Positions 32,428-41,140 of a DNA stretch of 64,000 nt are shown here, piece after piece. This DNA is from Lactarius indigo. Lineage: Eukaryota > Basidiomycota > Agaricomycetes > Russulales > Russulaceae. Each line of letters starts with the position of its first letter. Within the stretch, counting starts at the first letter, position 1. The position numbers were made by a program, and so were the translations under genes. The notes beneath the pieces were generated by a model. That model saw nothing but the letters and a program-made list of their open reading frames with translations. It had not been told where the DNA came from and ran no database searches. The DNA is taken from positions 124,001 through 188,000 of the forward strand of contig JAFKAC010000073.1 of the NCBI GenBank assembly GCA_025766275.1, written 5' to 3'.

Positions 32428-32876
32428 TGTAACGCCGTCACGATGTTAGCTCGACTTGAGCACGTATAAGAGGCGACTGTGACTTAGCTAATCACGCACA
32501 AGGCGTATGGCACGAAGGCAACCTTTAGATGTTCAAAGACACTAATAGATTTAGACGGCTCTCTATCTAGATAGAGGCGAAGCGAGATTCCCAGACAAGA
32601 AGTGACGATTGAAGAAGACCAAGATGGCGTATCTTGGTCTTCCGCAGCTATCTTAAATACAAGAAGAGCAGGCTTTCAAGCACTGCTATGAGTCACCGTA
32701 TCGTAGCGTCCAACGTATCGCGTAAGTAGCGCAATCCTAATACTACTACTACCTGTACTAGGATCGAGTCATCTTCAACGCCTACCTCCTATCGTAAACT
32801 CCGAGTCCATGACTAATCTACCTTACAGCCGTAGTCACAACTGGTACAGTAAGGGTCCAAGGCCGAAACCATAACA
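32428..32876 (-). repeat. 5' LTR of element C
   Basis: 449 bp. Self-primer site 32615-32625 and TATA 32652-32659. Eight single-base differences from the 3' LTR. Confidence 0.93.
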
Positions 32877-34487
32877 CCTTGTGCGTTGTCTCATCGAAAC
32901 CATGGAGGCAACAACTGCCACATCTTTTTTCACCCATCTCCCATCCTCACAAAATTCAGTCCTATTTTCTCTTTCTTTTGAAGGAAACCTTCCTCACAAT
33001 CTCCATGATTCAGAAGTGGTAAGCAAACTTGGTGCGCACAAGGCATACTAACTGAGATTCTCCATACCAGCTGTTCAAACTGAAGGTTCAACTTCTCCTG
33101 GAGTTTGCCTCTCTTTACCCTGTTATCCGGACCGTCGATCGCCATCCAGAAGCAGTTTGATCAAGGAGTGAGGAGGTACAGCCTACTAAAACAGTAAGTG
33201 CCACTTTGCTGTCTCAGACCTCAACACACATCACATTTCGCAGACACATGTTGTACCAATCTCGTTCCTTCCTCTTACAGCGGCTTTCGACAAATCGTCC
33301 ACTGTGGCCTGGGTGGCGCTTGCGTCATGAGTCCAGAGTTGGCTCACTTTTTATATACAAGACCAGGACTTGCCGCACTGGAAATGGGGTGCCGAAGTAT
33401 TTTGGATAGCTTTCGTCACCACATTCCCCAGCTTCCCTCTCGGAGATTGGCCCCTTTGGGACATGCGAATCCCGTTAGCGGGTATGTTCATCGAAAAGCA
33501 AGTTGTTCCAAATGATTTCGAAGAGACTGTTCAACGAACGAGTGAGCGCACCAGTGAGGACTTGAACAAACAGCGCGAGGAGTTGTGGGAAGACTTTTGT
33601 AGGGTTGTCAAGGTCATGTATCCTTTCCCTATTCATGATTGCGAGGTTCTAGGACAGAATGTATGAACTATCAGTTCACTTCTCTTGTACCATCATGTGT
33701 AGCAGCCCTGTACTTGGTCCTGTACTTATGAGCGTACATATATGCCCGTTTGAGATGGAAAACATAGTTCTTGACTTCGTTACTCTCAACCCTACTTGAA
33801 TCACCACCACATAAGTTGTCTCATTCACGCACAATAAGTCAAGTTGTGCCTGCTGACCAATTGAAGGCTGCATAGATGCCCACAACGCTCAGCTCAAGGC
33901 TGAGCTCATGGGACCCTTCTGCTCAGCCGCACCGGAACTTGGGCCAACCCTGGACCAAGGTCCAAATGTCACGGTTTGACTGTCACAATCCGAGTCACTT
34001 GGACGGGGTTTGCCTCAACGTCGGCACAGCACTGGCATTCAGCATCCAATTGATGTGGCAACGGTACTCAAAATTCCCCTGACACGTGGTCAATTTAGTG
34101 TGGGCCGTGAGAACCTTGCTTTAGGGTCCGGGGTGAATTTGCCGTGTAAGTTAGCAGATTTATGATCATCCGTTTTTGGGTATACCAGATTCCGATTATC
34201 TCAATTTAGAAGGAGCACATTATATACGGACATTCCCCGAAAGTTCCCTCGATTATAAGCACTACCCCCCCATTGGACTTGAACGGACAACTTCGTGGTG
34301 GTGCCGATGTCATCAGGTGAGGTGAGAACAATAATAGATTTCTAGGTCTACTTCTTTGGTCCAGTTCACCCGAGGATCATGAAAAAACCAACCAAGGCTC
34401 CCTTGAAGGCTCCTGCCGAACTCACTAGACTTTAAGAACCCCGACACATCCCTCCAAATATTTCCAGCGCGTCCTTATCTCTCCTTC
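32877..34487. other. Host intergenic region with weak coding signals
   Basis: Two weak signals. On the minus strand an ATG frame at 33145-32930 starts MAIDGPDNRVKRGKLQEK and could be a first exon. On the plus strand, about 33313-33666 is open and protein-like: DQDLPHWKWGAEVFWIAF, PLWDMRIPLAGMFIEKQVV, then a charged segment. It ends at TGA 33664-33666 with no clear start. I recognise neither. 33670-34400 shows nothing. 34360-34487 resembles the upstream regions of the WSC copies at 57.6 and 62.3 kb and is probably their promoter. Confidence 0.3.
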
Positions 34488-35513
34488 ATGTGTATGATTC
34501 GCCTCACACACCTTCTACCTCCAGGTTTCCAACTGGCAGTTTTGCTGGTCATAGTACCTGTGCGCATATACTAGCACTCGGTCTGTGCATACATATCAAT
34601 CAATTTGCTCACAGTTCCTATCTGCGAAACCCACCTTACTTGGCCCAGGTGCTTCACGTGAGTTCGTCGCACTGTGTTCCCGTGATAGGGCCCACTGTCC
34701 GAGACTTAATCGGATTAGTGACGACCCATCAGACCACATGCTCAAATCGGCGACGTTTAAGGATTCAGCCCATTTGACGGTCGAGAGCTGTGTAGAGTTT
34801 TGCAATCATCGAAAATATCTTTATGCCGGCGTCGAAAATGGTGAAGACTGTTGTAAGTGCTCTTCACAATATTGTCTCTTTCAGTTTCGTGGCCCTTCAT
34901 TGTTTAAATCACATGTTTTGGACGCCAGATTGTGGAAACTACTTGGCTGAAAGTGCGAAGATCGGGCTACCCCCCGAATGCAGTGTCAAATGCCCTGGAA
35001 ACTCTGATGAGATTTGTGGCGCCGGTCATCACCTCAATCTTTATTGGAGTGGTGCAGGTCCTGCACCTATCATCTTTCCAGACGTCGGCGACTGGCATTT
35101 CCTCGGGTGCTACACGTAAGCATATACGCTTTGCCTTTTTGTTCAGAAGTGGGCCAGTGACGGACCTATCCATTTCGTAAATAGCGACTCGAAAAAGAAG
35201 AGGACTCTAGGCAAGCTAACAACTGCCACCGGCGGTCAACACTACATGAGCGTTGCAAGTTGCACCAATGCGTGCAAGCGTTCGGGTTATGTTCTGGCAG
35301 GTATGGAGTTTGGACGAGATTGTTGTATGTATTTCAATTCCGTCTCTTCGATAGGCTTTCCTCTCCTGACTAAACTTCACCCTTCAAGACTGTGGTAATA
35401 CTATTGACAGTGTGGGCACGATACCGTCAGAGAACTGCATGTTGGCTTGCTTAGGCAACAGCACCGAAGTCTGTGGTGGGCCTTACACTCTGACCGGCTA
35501 CTACGTCGACTAG
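34488..35513 (+). CDS. WSC copy 1: secreted two-WSC-domain protein, apparent frameshift in exon 2
   Basis: Six exons by GT/AG and homology: 34488-34559, 34615-34657, 34719-34852, 34929-35115, 35185-35324, 35389-35513. Exon 1 is a signal-peptide-like sequence (FQLAVLLVIVP). WSC domain 1: SATFKDSAHLTVESCVEFC, YAGVENGEDC, then after an intron YCGNYL and CSVKCPGNSDEICGAG. WSC domain 2: YMSVASCTNACKRSGY, LAGMEFGRDCYCGN, CLGNSTEVCGG, stop after GYYVD. WSC domains are eight-Cys modules of fungal cell-surface sensors and secreted carbohydrate-binding proteins. Exon 2 is 43 nt where sister copies have 44 or 38, so the frame fails once. Either a pseudogene, a sequencing error, or an unrecognised splice form. 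Confidence 0.65.
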
Positions 35514-35652
35514 GGATTGAAGCTGCGCATTGTATGCGCAAGTGGAGGGAAACGGAAAGGATGTTAGTAACGCAAGTACCTGTGGTATGGATGAGCATCA
35601 TCAATATCACAATCGTATACAGATCGTATAGTAACACAACTACCATCGATCA

Positions 35653-36230
35653 TGTTACGCCCTAGCAGGGGCGTGGGTTCTAAAGGTTCTGAATCACACA
35701 AGTATCAAGCGAAGACCTCTGTTGTCTTATTGCTATGAAATACGAGTGATAAAAGTGTGGCACAAGGTGCAGCACTACTCTGTAACGTAGGACTCCTCGT
35801 CCGAAGTGTCTAACACTTCTCTACACTTGATCTTGCTAGTGCACAGAGTATAACAGGTGTGAAGCGTTGATATAGTTCAACTGCAAAGACTTCGAAGTGT
35901 CCTGGTTAGGGACTGAGGTAGGGGATGCACAAGAAGAGAGGGATAAGGCGAGGTCACACCAAAGTACGGAGGCAAGGTTGCTAGATTGCAAACGAAGCCA
36001 AGTCTGGCTTCCTACGGTCTATGGTACAGGTTTATATAGGACAAGGTTCCAAACAACATGAACACAAGTCCACACAATATCAAAGAGACTAAACGGAGTA
36101 AACAGAAGTTCGGATCAAAGAAACAGCGCCACTAGTAACAGTAGCTCCTTTGGTAACAAGGTATGGTACAGAAGGGGAAGGCAGGGTGGAGACATACTGT
36201 GGTTTAGGTCCGAAGCGTCGGATCATAACA
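35653..36230 (-). repeat. 3' LTR of element G
   Basis: 578 bp; on the minus strand TGTTATGATCC...GGCGTAACA, preceded by the polypurine tract AGAGAGGGGCTCA. Confidence 0.94.
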
Positions 36231-36256
36231 TGAGCCCCTCTCTAAGTCAACTCTCC

Positions 36257-39200
36257 CTAGAGTGCTTCGAAGTCCATCAGGTCATAGACATCGTTATCTA
36301 CATCGTTGGAGGGGGTGCTTTCGCGAGGGAGGGGGCAACGATGTTGGCGAAGGAAGTTGAAGGGACCATGGGCCCCACATTTGCGACAATTTTCATACTT
36401 GGGGCACTTGATTTCTTCGTGGCTGTTGCTGGTAAAGCACTTGCCACACCACTGAGTGCGTTCTTCTGGGGCTGGCCAGAGGCACTGATAGGGGAAGTGG
36501 TCAGTGCTAGAACACCTCCAGCAGAACTTCTGTTTTTGAGGGCAGGCGAAGGAGAGGTGGTCTTCAGACTGGCACCTGTAACAAAGTTGAATGGTGCCAG
36601 TCTCCTTCTTGTTGGTTCTGCGCTTGCGTCTCTTCTTCCTTTCTGCAGAGGGGCTAGGTCCTTCTGGTTCGTCGTGGAGTCGTGGCATGGAGTGGTAGCG
36701 AGGTGGAGCAGGGGCAGGAATGGGGTGGACTCCAAAGGGGTGAGTTTCTTCTTCCAGAGGAGGGGGGTGTAGTGTGAGCCATTGGTCTGCAATCCGGACA
36801 TAGGCCTTGTGTTCTTGCAGCCTTCTTCGGGTGCTGGTTAGTTGCATGTCCATGTTGAGGAGGTGCCTTTTGAGGGGCTCCATCGTCTTGTACAGGCCTT
36901 CAATCTCCTTTCGGAGGGCCTTCTGGTTTCGTAAGAGTCGGCGAGTCCTGGAGATTTCTGCTGTGAGGCGATCATCTTTCAGGTCCTCTAGGACTTCATC
37001 GACTTGTCTGGCTGTGGGGGAAGCTTCATCCAAGTTCTGCATCTGAGCTGGGGTGATGGGGGGAGCTGGGTTGTGGGGGTCGTCGTCTCTGGGAAGGAGA
37101 AAAAGGGGGAGGCCATAGTGAGGGAGGTTTTTGCCCATGGTGCCGATGACATCTTCTTTGTTTTCACTGATCTTGATCCATTTGGCATCCTTTCGGATGT
37201 ACGAGGTTGGGTCAGCGTCGTCAGGGATGAGGAAGTGGACATAGCGGCTGCTCCAGGGGTCATTCAAGAAGAAGGGGTAGCCAGGGTCGTCGTCTTCTTC
37301 AGCAGCGATGTGCATCCTTTCATAGTTAATGGGGAGTGCATCCATGATTGGGTCGTTGATTATTTCGCTGAGACGAGCCATGGTCACTCTAGGATCAGGG
37401 GGGGAGGTGGTAGGTCGGTGTATCTCGGGAGTAGGGGGAGCTGTGTGTCCAGGAGGGGGAACGTGAAGGGCTACTCCTCCTCCTTCTGTTTCTATGACGC
37501 TGGGCATGGTGGGATCGATGGGTTGTGGTTCCTGGATGAGTGAAGGCAAGGAAGGGGGTCGTGCTGGGAAGGGAGAATAGCCAGAGGAGGGTGTGACAGA
37601 GGGTGTTTCGTCAAAGGAACCTCTTTCCATGGCACGAGCAACAAGACGTTCTACAGAGGAGGAGCGAGAGGGCATGGTGAGGAAGCTAGTGGGGAAGGTG
37701 GTTGCTGTTCGTACTGTTACTTCCTTTCGTTTTAACCATTGCTTTGCTCCTTCGCTTCTGGGGTTGCTTTCAAAGTGTTCCTGAATAAGTTCTGGGGCGC
37801 TGAGGTTCTTCTCTGGTTCCCAACTGTTGTGTGCATCGGAGTATCCCTTCCACTTGATTAGGAACTGTAACTGGTTCCTGTGGCGTCTTGTTTCTAGTAT
37901 TTTCTCGACTTCCCACTCCTGTTCCCCATCTACTAGATCTGGGGGTGGTTCCGTAAAGTTCTTTCCATGTATGGAGGTTTCTTTGTACGGCATCAGGAGT
38001 GACGCATGGAATACTGGGTGGATCCGCCACTGATGGGGAAGTTTCAGGGCATATGTGGTGGCGGAGATCTTCTTTGTGACCCTGAAGGGTCCATATCTTT
38101 TTGGGGCTAACTTGAAACTAGGGTGCGTTGTTTTCAAGTTTCTGGCATCCAGCCACACGCTATCTCCTTCTGTGTATTGTTCGAAGCGAGAGGACCCTTT
38201 GTAGAGTGACTGTGCATGGGTAATTGCTGCTTGGGCGGTCCTTCTGGCTTCCTGGATTCGCTCCAATCTCTCTTGTGTTCCTGGTACTGTGGTCGTTCTT
38301 TCTGGTTGGTGTACTCTTGGGATGTATCCAAGGATTAATTCGTAGGGTGCCTTTTTAGTGGTTGCGCTTGGCCAGGAGTTGTGGGTGTACTGTGCCAGTG
38401 GTAGTAGCTCCGTCCAATTGTCTTGTTGATGGTTTATGAACATTCGGAGGTACTGTTCTAACCACTGGTTTGTTCGCTCTGATTGTCCATCTGTTTGTGG
38501 GTGGTATGCTGTGCTGATGTTTTGTTCTATGTCAAGCACTCTGCACAGTTCTTTGATGAATTTTGCTGTGAATCTGGGGTCTCTGTCGGAGATGACCCTT
38601 CTTGGTAGTCCATAGTGTGGCAGGACAGTTTTGGCATAGAGTTTTGCCACTCCTTCTGCGTCTATTGTTTCGCTGCATGGGATAAAGAAGGCTGCTTTAG
38701 AACAGTCATGATCCGTGATGGTGAGAATTGTGTCATTGTTTTCTGATTGGGGTAGCTTTGTGATAAAGTCTAGAGCGATGGTTTCAAAAGGGAGTGCTTC
38801 TGGGTTAGTCTTGATGGGGAATATCGGTGGTTTCGGGTTCCCAGGGAAGTTCTTGTTTGATTGGCATGTGGCACAGCCCTTTACATATGCGGATATGTCG
38901 TCTTTCATGTTTGGCCACCAAAAGTCTTGTGACACTAACCACAAGGTCTTTGTTATTCCGGGGTGTCCAGCTGTTTTTGTATCATGAAACAGGGAAATTA
39001 CCCCCCTCTTTAGCGGTGTGTTGTCCACAACCACCAGTTTGTCACCTCTCCACCAGTGTTTGCCTTGTTTTACTAGGTGGAAGGGGGCGGCCCACTCGTT
39101 CAGAGTGTCTTGGTGGTCTAATTGGTGTGCCATGACCCGGTCATCTATCCTTATGGAGAGAGCGGAGTTTGCGAAGATGGTTGGGGTCAGGACCACTACA

Positions 39201-41140
39201 TCAGTGTTATCCCCTGCTCCGGTGTCGTGGTCAGGGCGTCTTGACAGGGCATCAGCATGGTTTTGGGGTCCGGGTTTGTGGTGAAGTTTGATGTGATAGT
39301 CTGCAAGTCTGGGGATGTAGCGCGCCACTCTCCTATTGATTTGTCGAGGGTGGCGATAATACTCTAGGTTTTTGTGGTCTGTAAACACTGTGATTTCGTG
39401 GGGGGATCCTAAAAGAAGGTGTCTCCAGTGTTCCAGTCCTCTGATTACTGCCAGGAGTTCTCTGTCATGGATGTCATAGTTGCGCTCCGCTTCGGAAAAT
39501 GATTTGGAGAAGTATCCCACAGCTTGTGGTTTGTTTCGGCTGTCTCTTTGTGTTAAGATTGCCCCTGTGGCGAAAGCGGAGGCATCTACTTCTAGTTCGA
39601 AAGGTTTGTCCATATCTGGTTGGCATAAGATGGGGTCTTTGCACACAAGCGTGATGAGAGCTTCTAAGGCTTCTGCTGCTTCCTTTGTCCATCTGAAGGG
39701 TCCTTCTGACGTCTTTATTGTGTCCGTGATGGGTCTTGCTAAGTGAGCGAAGTTGGGGATGAAGGGTCGCTGATAACTTAGTGTTCCCAACATGCTTCTT
39801 GCTTGTTTGACTGACTTGATGTCTCTTGGCCAGTCTTTTAGTCCTTCTACCTTCTTTGGGTCGATTTTGATTTGAGACCCATCAATGACAATGCCTAGGT
39901 AGTGGATCTTTCTTTGTTCGAACACGCATTTCGACGCTTTGAGGAAATAAGATTCCTTTTCACAGATTTCCAAGAATTCGTGTACGATTTGTCTGTGGCG
40001 TTCTGTATCTTCTTCTGTGGCTATCAGGACATCGTCCATGTACACAAATAGCTCTCTTGGGTATTTATCCATAAGTGGTCGAAGTATTCTGCTCATGGTT
40101 CTTGCAAAGGTAGCTGGTGCATTTGTGAGGCCGAAGGTCATGACTCGAGGGATGAACAGCCCCCTTGGTGTCTTGAAGGCTGCCTTCCACTGGTCTTCCT
40201 CTTTTATGCGGATATTATGGTACCCCCATCTGATATCGAACTTTGAGAACAGTGTTTTCCCATTTAAGTTGGTTAGGATGTCAGAGATGAGAGGTAGTGG
40301 GTAAGTGTCTTTTATTGTCCAGGTGTTTAGGGGTCTGTAGTCCAGGATAGGGCGCAACCCTCCGTCTGTTTTCTTCCTGAAGAAGAAGGAGGAAGCGTAA
40401 GGGGAGCTTCCTTCATAGATGTATCCTTTTGCTATGTTTTCGTCGAGATATGCCTTCAACTCCTTGTCTTCTTCTGGAGTCAAGGGGTAGATTTTGCAGT
40501 TGATTTTGTTGGGTGCATCTGGTCGCAATGTGATGGGGTGGTCTTCTTCTCTTTCTGGGGGAAAGCGCTGTGCTTCTTCGTCTGAGAATACTTTGTTGTG
40601 GCGCTGGTATTCTTCTGGGATTGCAGTTTCTTTTACTGGGTCAAAGGTTGTTTTGGTTGCTGCCGCTTTCGCTTCTTGGTGTCGCTTTCTTCGGAAGCGG
40701 TACCCTCCTGTCAGGATGGTGATGGCTTCTCCTTTCAGCTCTTGTTTCTTCCAGTCTATGTCTGGGTTTTCGTGTTCGAACCAGGGGTATCCAAAGATCA
40801 TTCTGTCTTCCCCTAGGCTGGTTACGAAAAACTGGAAAGGAGTTTCTTCTTCTCCTCTTTTTATCCATAGCTGGCATGTTTCTGTCATGGTGCCATCTTT
40901 GTTTAGCGATCCATCTACATTCCGGACCAATCTGGGTGGTTTCAGGGGAGTGGTCCCTAGTCCAAGTTTTTGGATTAGGTTTCGGTCGATTAGGTTGTCT
41001 GTTGCACCGCTGTCTAGCAGCACATTTATGCGAGCTTCTTTGTAGTAAAGGCGAACGAGGACTTTGATTGTCATAGCACTATCGCGAACACTATACATTG
41101 AATTGGCCTCCCTGTCAGCTCTCACAGGTCGGCATCGCAA
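36257..41140 (-). CDS. pol of element G: protease, RT, RNase H, integrase, chromodomain and zinc-knuckle tail
   Basis: 1627 codons counted from a TTG at 41140; the frame is open further upstream into gag and is expected to be reached by -1 frameshift. Protease LLDSGATDNL (Asp 43). RT has FDIRWGYHNIRI and YMDD at 367-370. RNase H: ELEVDASAFATGA. Integrase: HPGITKTLWLV, CATCQSNK, ALDFITKLP (Asp 791), [23 protein letters not shown] region and chromodomain about 1071-1130 (WEVEKILETRRHRNQ, LIKWKGYSDAHNSW). The tail has the module WIKISENKEDVIGTMGKNLP, the coiled-coil-like AEISRTRRLLRNQKALRKE and four knuckles (CYRCQSEDHLSFAC, CWRCSSTDHFPYQC, CGKCFTSNSHEEIKC, CRKCGAHGPF). All catalytic residues I can check are present. 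Confidence 0.93.
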   Translation of the reverse strand: MRCRPVRADREANSMYSVRDSAMTIKVLVRLYYKEARINVLLDSGATDNLIDRNLIQKLGLGTTPLKPPRLVRNVDGSLNKDGTMTETCQLWIKRGEEETPFQFFVTSLGEDRMIFGYPWFEHENPDIDWKKQELKGEAITILTGGYRFRRKRHQEAKAAATKTTFDPVKETAIPEEYQRHNKVFSDEEAQRFPPEREEDHPITLRPDAPNKINCKIYPLTPEEDKELKAYLDENIAKGYIYEGSSPYASSFFFRKKTDGGLRPILDYRPLNTWTIKDTYPLPLISDILTNLNGKTLFSKFDIRWGYHNIRIKEEDQWKAAFKTPRGLFIPRVMTFGLTNAPATFARTMSRILRPLMDKYPRELFVYMDDVLIATEEDTERHRQIVHEFLEICEKESYFLKASKCVFEQRKIHYLGIVIDGSQIKIDPKKVEGLKDWPRDIKSVKQARSMLGTLSYQRPFIPNFAHLARPITDTIKTSEGPFRWTKEAAEALEALITLVCKDPILCQPDMDKPFELEVDASAFATGAILTQRDSRNKPQAVGYFSKSFSEAERNYDIHDRELLAVIRGLEHWRHLLLGSPHEITVFTDHKNLEYYRHPRQINRRVARYIPRLADYHIKLHHKPGPQNHADALSRRPDHDTGAGDNTDVVVLTPTIFANSALSIRIDDRVMAHQLDHQDTLNEWAAPFHLVKQGKHWWRGDKLVVVDNTPLKRGVISLFHDTKTAGHPGITKTLWLVSQDFWWPNMKDDISAYVKGCATCQSNKNFPGNPKPPIFPIKTNPEALPFETIALDFITKLPQSENNDTILTITDHDCSKAAFFIPCSETIDAEGVAKLYAKTVLPHYGLPRRVISDRDPRFTAKFIKELCRVLDIEQNISTAYHPQTDGQSERTNQWLEQYLRMFINHQQDNWTELLPLAQYTHNSWPSATTKKAPYELILGYIPRVHQPERTTTVPGTQERLERIQEARRTAQAAITHAQSLYKGSSRFEQYTEGDSVWLDARNLKTTHPSFKLAPKRYGPFRVTKKISATTYALKLPHQWRIHPVFHASLLMPYKETSIHGKNFTEPPPDLVDGEQEWEVEKILETRRHRNQLQFLIKWKGYSDAHNSWEPEKNLSAPELIQEHFESNPRSEGAKQWLKRKEVTVRTATTFPTSFLTMPSRSSSVERLVARAMERGSFDETPSVTPSSGYSPFPARPPSLPSLIQEPQPIDPTMPSVIETEGGGVALHVPPPGHTAPPTPEIHRPTTSPPDPRVTMARLSEIINDPIMDALPINYERMHIAAEEDDDPGYPFFLNDPWSSRYVHFLIPDDADPTSYIRKDAKWIKISENKEDVIGTMGKNLPHYGLPLFLLPRDDDPHNPAPPITPAQMQNLDEASPTARQVDEVLEDLKDDRLTAEISRTRRLLRNQKALRKEIEGLYKTMEPLKRHLLNMDMQLTSTRRRLQEHKAYVRIADQWLTLHPPPLEEETHPFGVHPIPAPAPPRYHSMPRLHDEPEGPSPSAERKKRRKRRTNKKETGTIQLCYRCQSEDHLSFACPQKQKFCWRCSSTDHFPYQCLWPAPEERTQWCGKCFTSNSHEEIKCPKYENCRKCGAHGPFNFLRQHRCPLPRESTPSNDVDNDVYDLMDFEAL

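Larger units (their letters stand above)
25286..32876 (-). mobile_element. Gypsy element C (chromovirus), full length, decayed
   Basis: 7591 bp with two 449-bp LTRs and a perfect CCTTG duplication (25281-25285, 32877-32881). It encodes Gag and Pol on the minus strand, closely related to A and B. The LTRs differ at 8 positions by hand alignment, all CpG to TpG or CpA. Pol carries several stops and frameshifts. Confidence 0.95.

Noticed and set aside
25286..32876. RIP of the ascomycete type (CpA preference) in element C
   Set aside because: All eight LTR differences are at CpG, not CpA or TpCpG-biased, so simple CpG methylation decay fits better.
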